Assembly (NCBI GenBank): GCA_036927565.1
Contig: JAYESD010000010.1
Span: 114,296,866-114,360,865, forward strand
Length of the DNA: 64,000 bases
Direction: 5' to 3'
From: Tuctoria greenei
Lineage: Eukaryota > Streptophyta > Magnoliopsida > Poales > Poaceae
Shown piece after piece: positions 12,226 through 22,896 of the stretch (the first letter of the stretch is position 1; every line of letters begins with the position of its first letter). The notes under the pieces are model-generated. The model ran no database searches and had not been told where the DNA came from. It saw only the letters and a list, made by a program, of their open reading frames with translations. The translations under genes were made by a program, and so were the position numbers.

Positions 12226-13098
12226 CTAGATTTCTTGTACTTGTCTCTCAGCTTCTCTTAATACTTCAGGCCCAAATACCTGGCTTTCTCCAGTTTTATT
12301 CCAGAACAATGGTGTTCTGCACTTTCGTCCGTACAAAGCTTCAAACGGGGACATCTTCAAACTGGCTTGATAACTGTTGTTATAAGAGAACTCGGCATAT
12401 GGTAGGTTCTTATCCCAACTCCTACTGTTTTTCAAAGCACGTGCTCTCAACATGTCTTCAAGAATTTGGTTAGTACGCTCTGTTTGACCGTCAGTTTGCG
12501 GATGATATGCCGAGCTAAAATTGAGTCGGGTATCCATACACTCATGCAACTTCTGCCAAAATCTGGAAGTGAACTGAGTACCACTATCTGATATTAGTTT
12601 CTTCGGCACTCCATGCAGGCATACAATTCTTGCCATATATAGTTCTGCCAATCTTGAACCAGAATAGCTTTCTTTTACTGGGATAAAGTGAGCCACCTTG
12701 GTCAAACGGTCCACTATGAACCATATAGAGTCGTATCCTGACTGAGTTCTTGGCAATCCCACAATAAAGTCCATACTTATTTCTTCCCATTTCCACTCAG
12801 GAACTTTAATTGGTTGGAGTAACCCTGCTGGTCTTTGATGTTCTGCTTTGACCTTTTGACATGTGTTACACAGAGCTACATACTCCGCCACATCATCTTT
12901 CATTCCATGCCACCAATATCGATCCTTTAGATCTTGATACATCTTTGTGCTTCCCGGGTGAATAGAATATGACGAATCATGGGCTTCTCTCAGTATCAGC
13001 TCTCGAATCTCCTTGATATCAGGTACACATATTTTCTTCCCTAGCCATAGAGTTTCCTGTTCATCTTCTTTAAAGTCTGGTGCTTTTCCTTCTTTCAT
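12226..13098 (-). pseudogene. Tekay integrase core
   Basis: The zinc domain (HPGSTKMYQDLK with CNTCQKVK) is followed by the catalytic core: D in SMDFIVGLP, D in ISDSGTQFTSRFW and E in HPQTDGQTERTNQ. All three acidic residues are present. The segment is fully open for 290 codons between in-frame stops at 12223-12225 and at about 13113. Confidence 0.93.
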
Positions 13099-14277
13099 TA
13101 GTTGCTTAATCTTCTAAATCCACTTATCATTCTTTTGCCCTTCACGAATATCCTTCTCCAAAGTAGAATCTATTTCCATAGTCACTACCTCAGTATTAGA
13201 CACGATACTAAGGTTTAGCCTTGCGAATTCCTCATATAACTGTGGTTGTTGACCTTGTAGTGCCAAGCTATTGCATTGAGCTGATCTGCTTAATGCATCT
13301 GCGACCACATTAGCTTTCCCAGTATGATAATTGATTTCGACATCAAAATCATTGATAAGTTCCAACCATCTGCGTTGTCTGAGATTTAGATCTGGTTGGG
13401 TGAACATATACTTCAAACTCTTGTGGTCCGTATAAATTTCAGTTCTTTTTCCTATCAGATAATGTCTCCATAACTTCAATGCATGAACCACTATTGCTAA
13501 CTCCAAGTCATGAGTAGGGTAATTTCTTTCATGCTTTCTGAGTTGACGTGAAGCAGAAGCCACTACATGTCCCTCTTGCATTAATACACATCCCAGTCCT
13601 TGTCCGGATGCATCACAGTAAACCGCAAATTCTTTCTGCATATCCGGCATAATCAACACTGGAGCAGTAGTCAACCTTTTCTTTAGCTCTGTAAAACTGG
13701 CTTCACACTCTGGTGTCCATTTGTACACAACTCCCTTCTCAAATAACTTGGTTAACGGACGAGATATTTTTGAGAATCCTTCGATGAACCAGCGATAATA
13801 GCCAGCCATGCCCAAGAAACTCCTGATTTCCCCAACATTTTCTGTTGTTTTCCAATTCAGAACATTTTTCACTTTATTGGGGTCTACTGCTATTCCTCCC
13901 TGTGATATAACATGTCCCAGAAATGACATTTCCTTTAACCAAAACTCACATTTACTTAGATTTGCATACAACTGATGTTCCCGAAGTTTCTGTAAAGCCA
14001 ATCTTAGGTGCTCCTCATGTTCCTCTTCACTTTTGGAGAATATCAAAATGTCGTCAATAAACACCACGACAAACTTATCCAGATACTCCATAGATACTTT
14101 ATTCATAAGGTACATGAAATAAGACAGAGCATTAGTTAAGCCAAAAGACATGACTGTATACTAATATAATCCATATCTTGAAACAAATGTCGGCTTTGGT
14201 ATGTCCGAGGGTCGTATCTTCAATTGGTGATACCCTGATTGCAGATCAATCTTTGAGAACACACATGCACCTCTCAA
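13099..14277 (-). pseudogene. Tekay RT (C-terminal part) and RNase H
   Basis: The open segment 14151-13114 begins just after a stop near 14154-14160, in the RT palm. It shows SFGLTNA, the catalytic VVFIDDILIFSK and KCEFWLKEMSFLGHVIS. RNase H follows with YCDASGQGLGCVLMQ, HDLELAIVVHALK and YTDHKSLKYMF, and the TGKANVVADALSR connection ends the module. Catalytic residues look intact; two stops (about 14154 and 14275) separate it from the RT start. Confidence 0.92.
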
Positions 14278-16209
14278 CTAGTCAAACAAATCCTCAATCC
14301 TTGGTAAAGGATATTTGTTCTTGATAGTTACTGCATTGAGCGCGCGACAATCCACACATAATCTCTGTGTGCCATCTTTCTTGGGCACAAATATCACTGG
14401 AGCTCCCCAAGGTGAGGAACTAGGACGAATGTATCCTTCTGCTAACAACTCATTGATATGATCCTTCAATTCTGCCAATTGTTTAGCATCCATCTTGTAT
14501 GGTCGCTTGTAAATTGGTGTTGTACCAGGTACTAATTCAATGATGAATTCAATTTCTCTGTCAGGGGGCATACCCGGTAGTTCATCAGGAAACACATCCA
14601 GAAAGTCACAAACAACTTTGATCTCTTGTACTCCTCCAACCTGGTTGAGTCGTATTTTCTGAACTGGTGCTTGATCAGGACGAAACTCCACGTTTGTGCC
14701 ATCCGTATGAGTCAAACATACCGTTCTCGTGGAACAGTGGATCACTCTTTTGTACTTGGTTAACCAATCCATTCCGAGAATAATGTCTATTCCTTGTGAC
14801 TCCAGCACTATAAGGTTTGCTAAGAATGCTACCCCCCTAATGCTTATGCTTACATTAGGGCATACTTGCCTCGTCAGTATCTCTCCTCCAGGAGAGTTGA
14901 CTACTAATATTTGAGTCATTAATATAACAATCATTCCATGTCTTCTTATAAACTCTTTTGCTATGAATGAATGTGTTGCACCAGAGTCAAACAATACTGT
15001 AGAAGGATGGGAATCAGCAGGGAACATACCGATCACCACATCAGATGCGTCTTGAGCTTCCTCCAGAACAACATGATTGACCTTTCCTCTGGACTGGTTC
15101 TGCTGCGAATGCTTTTTCGAGCAGTTGTTGGAGTAGTGTCCCTTGTCACCACATATATAGCAAGCTCCCTGAGTACCAGTGTCTTGAGCCTTGTTTCTTT
15201 GTTGATTTTGCTGTGGTTGCCCAGTTGGTCGAGGGTTTGAAGTCATAGGACATTGTTGATACATTTGAGGGCGTTGTGGTGGCATCTGCTGGTACTGTGG
15301 GCGCGCATACTGAGCTTGAGGTCTGAATGAAGAGTTGTTTGTGTACCGCTGACCTTGATTATTGCCCATGGGATGACTCAGGTGTCCCGATTGTTGTGGG
15401 TTAAAGCGAGGATGATTGCTGCTTGAAGACTGCCCCATCATCATCTTCCTTTCGCGGTCTTCTCCTTTGCACTCCTTCTTCTTTCTTTCTACCGTGAAAG
15501 CTTTATCCACCAGATGTTGGAAACTAGCATAGTCACTGGAAGACATCATCAACTGTATCTCTTTGTCCAGTCCCTCTTTGAAACAGAATTGTTTCTTGGC
15601 ATCAGTGTCAACATCTCCAGGGGCGTACCGAGATAGTTGTGTAAACTTATTCAAATACCCCCTTATGTTCATGTTCCCCTGCTTCAGTGCTAGGAACTCC
15701 ATACGCTTGGCTTGAATTTCTCCTGCAGGTACATGATGATTGCGGAAGCTTTCTCTAAACTCTTCCCAAGTAATGTTGTCTGGGTTGCCATGGGCCGCAG
15801 TAAAAGCGGTCCACCAATCAGCCGCAGGTCCATGGAGTTGGTGTGATGCCAATAACACCCTTTCCCTTCCTTCACATTGTACAATCCTAAGTTTACTTTC
15901 AATAGTATTGATCCAATCATCTGCATCCATAGGTTCCGTGGCATTGGAGAAGCGTGGGGGTTGAGTGTTCATGAAGTCTCTTAAGCAAAATCTTGGAGGT
16001 GGGGGTGGTGGTGCTTGATGAGCCTGTTGCATGTTGTTCATAATTTGTGTCAAATTTTGCATAATTTGAAGTTGCATAGCCATCATATGCTGCATTTGGT
16101 TTGCAGCTGGTGCCCCACGAGTACCTCTTCCATTCCATTGAGGTAGTGGGACTTCATTATCCTAATTGGGTGGCACACCATGTCCACGTCCTCTTCCTCT
16201 TCTTGACAT
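14278..16209 (-). pseudogene. Tekay gag, protease and RT N-terminus
   Basis: The start is the ATG at 16209-16207, followed by an Arg/Gly-rich N-terminus; a TAG soon after (CCC AAT TAG) interrupts it, and the frame is then open from 16095 for 605 codons. Domains in order: retrotransposon gag (around WWTAF and EFRESFRNHHVP), a Gln/Pro-rich region, the CCHC knuckle CYICGDKGHYSNNC, the protease site LFDSGATHSFI, and the RT start with RPSSSPWGAPVIFVPKKDG. It makes capsid, processing enzyme and RT from one chain. Confidence 0.92.
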
Positions 16210-16458
16210 CTGAGATTGGGGGGTTGCTTTAGAATAAAAAGATAAGAGAGAAACTATTCTATACGTCTTTCCCACTATATGCATCAATAAGGAGATAGAG
16301 AAATAAAGATCACTTTCATTAAGTAAACACAAACATGGATAATCAAGTTCTCAAAGCAAAAACATACAACTAAAGATTACACAGATTCGTTACTACATCG
16401 CTTTTATTACAACTCATGGGTAAGTGCCTTAATCTTGAGTTGTAGGGCAGGTCGGAGT
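16210..16458. other. Spacer between gag and the upstream ORF
   Basis: About 250 bp with no coding signal, separating the Tekay gag start from the end of the extra upstream ORF. Confidence 0.5.
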
Positions 16459-17327
16459 CTACTCTCGCTCCTCGAGATCCTCCTCCTCGTTTGGTTCTTC
16501 ATCGTCATATCCATCATATCCCGAGTTGCTGCCACGAGACTCGTTGCCATGCTGAGGAGAGTTGGCTGGTTGCTGCGGCACAGAAGGCTCCCCTGAGTCT
16601 GGCTCCTCGTCTGAAGAGTAGTCCATCGAGTCGATGTCGCCACGACCAACACGGCGGTCAGGAGAGTTCGGGATCCAAGTGGAGGTGTCTGAAGCATATC
16701 CATCTGGGTCCTCTTCAGTGATCCGACGGTACCTCCTCACTTGCCTTTCATAGTGTGCTACAAGGTCTCAGACATCCTGGATTCCTGCTGAGCCTTATGG
16801 AGGCGAATGTTGAGGCGCTCCACGTCATCAACTGTCTGGTGGGTCTGTGGAAGGGTCAGGGGTCCCTCCACGTACCTGGTGACGAAGTTGCCAGTGCCGC
16901 TTGGACGCTGGGGAGTGTAGGTGTGCACCGAGTTCCGTAGCTGGTAGCGGTAAGTGTGACTCCAAAACGTGATGGCCTCCCAACTGACATCCTGCTCAGC
17001 GTGACGTCGGTAGCTCCTCGCGGCAGTAGTACGGTGCACCTTGAGTAGTTCATCCCCATAGTAGACAAATAGCTTGCATGACCACTCGATCCGGTAGGGG
17101 CGCTGCATCCCGATGGAGTGGTAGGTGAGTGCCAGCCTCTCATGCCTGTAGCCGGCATCGTGCAGTATGGCCTGAAGTCGACGTCGAAGTTGTCCTGCAG
17201 CTCTCCCACCAGTACGTATCACCACCGCACGTCGAGGATCATTGAGCGGGGTACGGCAGACAGCAATCCTTCGGTTAGGGACATAGCCTCCAGTGGAAAT
17301 GCGAGCAGTTCTCCTGAAGTTGGCCAT
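16459..17327 (-). pseudogene. Extra ORF upstream of Tekay gag (ORF0-like), function unknown
   Basis: The first part (17327-16758) is open for 189 codons from an ATG, basic, with MANFRRTAR at the start. A +1 or -1 change near 16758-16745 then shifts reading to a very acidic tail (16740-16459) rich in Glu, Asp, Ser and Pro, ending at a stop. Read across that shift it would be a protein of roughly 285 residues with a basic or globular N-terminal part and an acidic C-terminus. I recognise no domain. Some rice Tekay-like elements are recalled to carry an orf0 upstream of gag, so this is probably the same class. It lies between the primer site and gag, on the element's sense strand. Confidence 0.65.
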
Positions 17328-17490
17328 CTAAAATTTGGAAACAGAAGAGTGTCAGTAATAAAACAAATTAAGGAGTAAGTGAAACAAGTACAAGGTAAGA
17401 ATACAAAGAAATTTTATAATTAATAATATTTGAAAATAGTAAAGTCCTTAAATCGTCCTTTTCTATCTAGGCTTGCGTCCAACGGGCAAC
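17328..17490. other. Tekay 5' untranslated leader
   Basis: Short AT-rich leader between the primer site and the extra ORF; no feature seen. Confidence 0.5.
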
Positions 17491-17505
17491 CTGGCTTTGA
17501 TACCA
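17491..17505 (-). other. Primer-binding site of Tekay element
   Basis: Minus strand reads TGGTATCAAAGCCAG, matching the 3' end complement of plant initiator-Met tRNA with one difference. It lies three bases inside the 5' LTR end. Confidence 0.9.
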
Positions 17506-17508
17506 CTT

Positions 17509-20500
17509 TGTCACACCTGGTAATAAGAAGACAACCAGATGCTTTCCACATGTATGCCAGGATCAGTTCAACTCATACATGTGTAGACGAAAGTGAAATA
17601 CCAAATTTAATACCATGTTCGATTACGTTACCTTATTACATAAATGACCATCCAGGTCTAAAATAAGTACACAAACAGCGGAAAAACATAACAAGGGCAC
17701 CAAACACAGGCGTTGCACGGGGGAGCGCCAGCCTAGAACATCTCTTTGGGGTCTCCGTAGAAGTTCTGGTTCTCCACCTCTGCGTCTTCGTAGACTGGGG
17801 GGTGGGGGAATATGCAACTAACAAGTTTGAGTACCAACGGTACTCGCAAGTTGGGAAATTATGGCATGTGTGGTTCACAACAAGGAAGGCAATTAATAGG
17901 TTGAGCACTATAGCAGTAACAACCTACTCTTAATTGTTTATTAAGCACCTACATCTAGGTGAAATCCCAACCAACATCCCAAAATTAATCCAGGTAAGAC
18001 CAAACCCAAACCATCATTTAGTAACCACGTGCTAATTATGAATTTGGTTTCCAAGCCGCTCGTGTCCGTGAGCACTGCTGTCTAGACAGTTTGACCAAAA
18101 CTCTGCACAGTGTGTATCCTTTACCCACAGTTCGTGATTTCGTCCTCTGTTGCCAGGTGGACTAAGGTAAACCTCTCTGATGCCCGTGGTAGCTAACCAC
18201 AATACACACTTCCGTAGGTGTGTGGCCAGGAGATCACTACGAGGTGTTTCCGATGGTTCTCCCGACTTGCAATGGGTACTCTAAGGTTTCATCGCTCCGG
18301 CACCTGGAGTCTATTTTCCCTCCGCCAGGAGAAGCCCCCTCTTGAGCCATGCGGATCCCAAGGAAAAACCCATTACCCGCCCGTTCAATTACCTATGCTA
18401 CATCGGGAGAGACCAAATTACTAAACCAAGTTGTCCCATATACAATTTTGTGGTGATACTAAAAAGGCTTAGCAACTTCTTCCATAAACCGGTCCTTAGA
18501 ATCCGATAGGCGTCAAGCCCCAAACCAAGGTCTTGTGCATGCATGCACCAATCCATACAAAACCCCCTATCAGATTCCTATCTACTAATTTCCATCCTCA
18601 ATTCATGAATCAAAGTACTTCAAATGTAAACTTATAAATAAATAGATCATATTTCAATTTAGCATGGCTAAGCGTAACTAAATAATAATAAAACGCCCAA
18701 ACCATGTTGACAAGGAATATTGTGGAAAAATCTAGGAAAACATAACATAGGATTCATATTTTAATTAGCATGCAACTAACTAAAACTTAACAAAAAGGGT
18801 GCAAGATGGCCAAGGAACTTGCCTCCAAACTGTGCCTCGGGGTCGTCGGGAAACTGCTGCTCTTGTAGGTTAAGGGTGGTTTCTGACCCCAACTCTAAAT
18901 TACGACGATGCATGAAAAATAACATACAATAAGAACACAATAAAATGCAAACATTACAAATAAATATAAATTCCTACGCAAAATGTGATTTTAGGGTTGA
19001 TTTTTATTATAGACATACATTTGTTGTTGAGAATTTAAAGTTAAATGAAATTTATTGAGTAAAACATATTTTTATAGATTTTTATACCATTTTTATATTT
19101 ATTAGAACCCTAAAATTATTTTCTAGAAATTTTATCCTTCAAAAATCCTAAAATAGATTTATAGTCAATAATATAAATTTTACAAATTTTACATTATTTT
19201 TACTAATTATTTCTATGTGCAAAACAATTTTTATGAACTAAACATACTTATAAGTATTTTTATGACCATTTCAGCAATTTAAATGAATTAATAAAAATAA
19301 TACAGAAATGTAAATAAATAAAACAAATTTAAATATGTTTTTATAATTATTTTATACAAATTAAGGACTTTTATTTAATTTCTAGAACTAACAGGGGCTT
19401 TTCTGTAAAAACAGAACTGTTCCAGAGGTTAAAAATAATTTTTATTAAGTCTGGGGTTTATTCTACAATTTTCCAGAATTTATTTGCTATTTTATAATTC
19501 TCCAGGCGCTTTAAAACACTTTTTATTAATTTAACCAGTATTTTACTAATTTTCAGAAAGTCCAAGGGTTAGTTTGACATTTCTAGGGGCTAGACTTGAA
19601 TTCCAGAGAAACTCAAGGGGTAGCCCGCAAGTTTCCAGGGGCCTGAGTGAAATTCCGGCGGTGGGAAAACTAATTTGAACATGGGCCATTGATTTTAAAT
19701 ATGATGGCTCAGATTTTATTAACTGAAGCGGTACGCTCGGTTTTAATCTCGGCCGCCCATTCAGAATGAACGGCCGACAGAGGGCCACGTCGCCCCGAAT
19801 GGCGGGACCAACGGCGCAGGGCGGCGCACGGCGGCGGTGACGCGCGCACGGCTGTGATCTCGTCGGAGTTGATCGAAATTGAGCTACGGAAACTTTGGGG
19901 CACATTTGACTAGCGCAAAATGATGAGGAGGGCACGGGGGTCTCACCAGAGGTTATCGCACGGCCGGAAATTGGACGGAGGGTGGTCGGCAACGATGGAC
20001 GGCGGAGGAGCTCGTCGGCGACGATGGAATCGGTGACACAACGACGTTCCACCCCAACGATGATGTCCGGCAGACTCCTAACAACACAGGAAAGGTGTTA
20101 GGCAAACTCTCGAGGAGTAGAAGTGGGTGGAAAGTCGGGAACAATGGTGCCATTACCGAGCTTGTCGAAGCTAGGGTTTTGATCGCCGGGGTGAGGAAAT
20201 TGAGGGGAATGGCCGGACTTTTATAGGGGTTCGGAGTAGAAACTGTAGGCGGCCATGATGGGCACGACGCGCCCCTTGATTGAGATGAAAACGGTCGACA
20301 TTGAAAGGGGGTGAGTGGGGCAGCGCGGGCGCGAGGTAGACGAAGAGGGGGTGGGGCCGGCTTGCAGCGAGAGAAGAGAGAGGGTGTGGGCGCAGGGAGA
20401 GGCTGGCGCGCGGGAGGGTGGAGAGAGTTGGGCCGGGGGAAAATTCGGCCCAGGGACAAGTTTTGCATTTTCTTTCCTTTTTCTTTTTCTTTTCTGTTTT

Positions 20501-20694
20501 CTTTTTCTTTCCTTTTATGTTTTGAATTTGTAACCCAAATTTCTAGCGAATTTGAATTTTCAAAAAAATTCACACAAACATTCAAATATGATGCATCTTG
20601 TCTTATATGAATTTTATTTCCAAGAAAAATGTTTTTATCTCATGAATAATTCATTTTACAACAATTTTTTTTCTTTAAAATAATGGGTGTTACA
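17509..20694 (-). repeat. 5' LTR of Tekay element
   Basis: 3186 bp, TG at 17509-17510, CA at 20693-20694, followed by the target duplication ctacc. A TATA box on the minus strand lies at 20218-20225. It drives the element's transcript leftward. Confidence 0.93.
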
Positions 20695-21549
20695 CTACCA
20701 CAGTAGGTACAATGAAATTTTACTTTTTGTTCATGTCTAGATAAGCAAGCAATATTTTTATTTAAAACCGAATGAGACAACACTCCTGCAGATTTGAAAA
20801 CCACTTCTTTTTGTTTAGGAACCGTTTGAATCAAACCACTTCCTAATGACGTTACAATTTTAGGTGGATGTGCCTTAGCATGAGCATGAGAATCAAAATC
20901 TAAACCAGTTTTATCATTGCAAGACTTGGAAGAATTCAGCAGCAAGTTTAGGTTCTTATTCCCATTACAAAACCGATCCAATGTCCTATGCATGTTATCA
21001 AGTTTATTGGACAGATCAAGGCAATTTTCACATGAAGTTTTTCCTTTTAATTTGCAATTGGAACAATTTTTAACTTCGTGAGAACGTAAAGCATTATTCA
21101 ATATTGAAATTTCATTCATAGCATCTTTTAGTTTCTTTTCAAGATCATTACAACTAGAACAATGCAAATCAATTGTAGAACAAGAAGCATCTTTTAAGTT
21201 TCCAATGTCAAGTGTAGCAAGTTTTTTGTTCTTTTCAATTTCAAGTTCAAGTCTATCTAGAGTAGAGGAATGTGCAGTTCTTAAAGTGGACAATTTTTCA
21301 TAAATTAAATCACAAGAGGGACAAGAATCATCACTAGGAATCAAGGTTTTCAAATGGTTGATTTTAGATTCTAGTGATCCAATTTTAGCAGCATTATCCC
21401 TAAGCTTTTTGTCCTTTTTTCTTAACAATAATAGTTGCACTAGAAATTGCATCACACATTTCATTACAGGTAGAACATACCTCATCGTCATCACTGTTGT
21501 GTTCTGCATCCTCCTGACTTGATCTTGATCTTGTTTTGCCCGCCATGAA
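20695..21549 (-). pseudogene. SIRE-like Copia gag C-terminal coiled-coil region with CxxC pairs
   Basis: The frame open from 21509 is rich in Lys, Glu and Leu with heptad-like spacing, a likely coiled coil, and carries spaced Cys pairs (CPSC, CSSC, CSNC, CENC) every 30-55 residues. It ends at the Tekay insertion, directly after the first two cysteines of a zinc knuckle. It is out of frame with the gag part to the right, so an indel lies between 21549 and 21510. Extended gag proteins of this sort occur in SIRE elements; the role of the Cys pairs is not known to me. Confidence 0.75.
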
Positions 21550-22602
21550 TCATAAGTTGGCTAAATCATCTTCATCTTCGTCACTTCCAAAGTCCACGTC
21601 GCTTGAGCCAAGTTCCTGGAGTGCGGAGATAAAACTGTTCACCAGTTGGCGACCTGTAAAGCCCTTCCTCTTCTTCTTATCATTTGTTGAGGAGTGCTTC
21701 TTCCTTGATTGTTTTTCTTCTCGGGAAGTAGCACCTGAAAGGTTAGGGCATTTTGTACGAAAGTGTCCTGTCTTACCACATTCGAAGCATCGTTGAGGTC
21801 CGGAGCTTCCTCTCCTTCTAGTTCTCACATTTTGCAATGCTTTTGAGAACCTAGTAGAGAGAAGTGCTAGCTCCTCCTCTGGAAATTCCTCGATCTGCTC
21901 CAAGCTTAGTGAGGACAACAAAGCAAGAGTTTTGCAAGATGATGATTGGCCAGAGCTAGGCATATCACGTTGTGAGACAAATGCAATAGACTTATTTGGG
22001 TTCTTACGTGATAAGATGTCAATTTCATGAGTTTTGAGTTTAGAGTAAAGCACATCTAAAGTAAGTGTACTCATGATAGTAGATTCACGAATAGATGTAA
22101 CTTTCATCTCCCAGATTGACATGTCTAATGCACTAAGAAGTCAAGCATTTTCAGCATCAGAAAAATTAACGTTGACACTATGCAAGTTACTAAGAATTTT
22201 GTTAAAGCAAGCAAAGATATCATCAATGGACTCACCGGGTTGCGTCATGAAGCGCATGTATTCTTTCTTGAACATGTCTTGCCTTACCTCCTTCATCGTG
22301 TTGGATCCTTCGTGATAGTCACATAGTGCTCTTCATACATCGTATGCCGATCAGAGATGTGCAACGCGGTCGAAGTCGCTCTGAGTGATTCCTTGGATGA
22401 TCAAGTTTCGGGCTTTGTTGTTGTTGTCGACGTCTCGTAGGTTTGTAGCCGTAACTTGATCGTTAAGTGGTACTTCGTAATGCTTGTACACCTTCTCCCA
22501 TATTACGAAGCCTTGCGCCTGGATGAAAGCCTCCATGCGTGCCTTCCAAACCTGAAAATCAATACCAGCAAACACACAAGGTTTGACGGATTATTTCTCC
22601 AT
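21550..22602 (-). pseudogene. SIRE-like Copia gag N-terminal and nucleocapsid part
   Basis: The likely start is the ATG at 22602-22600, with a stop at codon 4. The same frame then runs through VWKARMEAFIQAQG (the Copia gag-like DUF4219/UBN2 type) to 21550, with further TGA stops near 22350, 22324 and 22140. A CCHC knuckle CFECGKTGHFRTKCP lies near 21810-21765. It forms the particle and binds element RNA. It is downstream of the primer site on the minus strand. Confidence 0.87.
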
Positions 22603-22650
22603 GATGATTAGTCAAAAACACGTGCAAATCAGAATGATTGGAGCATCGTG

Positions 22651-22662
22651 GCTTTGATACCA
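22651..22662 (-). other. Primer-binding site of SIRE-like Copia element
   Basis: TGGTATCAAAGC on the minus strand, two bases inside the 5' LTR; one mismatch to the initiator-Met tRNA complement. Confidence 0.88.
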
Positions 22663-22664
22663 AT

Positions 22665-22828
22665 TGTAGGATCGAAGAGCACGTGAAAAGCTACCAGAGG
22701 GGGGTGAATGGTAGATTTAAAAATCTTACGCAGCAGAAATAATTAAATCCCAACCCCTTCGGCAGAAAAACGATCTGTTAGAGAAATCATGTGTGTGACT
22801 AATCTAAATGTGTTTCACTGTGACAAAA

Positions 22829-22896
<68 letters not shown>

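Larger units (their letters stand above)
8472..20694 (-). mobile_element. Tekay-lineage chromovirus (Ty3/gypsy), complete with target duplication
   Basis: 12,223 bp with LTRs at 8472-11687 and 17509-20694, polypurine tract at 11688-11700 and primer site at 17491-17505. It is flanked by a perfect 5-bp duplication ctacc (8467-8471 and 20695-20699). Gag, protease, RT, RNase H, integrase and a C-terminal chromodomain follow in that order on the minus strand in one frame from 16209 to about 11732, broken only by in-frame stops. Long LTRs with TGTTACACC...GGTGTGACA ends and a chromodomain fit Tekay. A further ORF lies upstream of gag. It inserted into the SIRE-like Copia gag, so it is younger than that element. 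Confidence 0.93.
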
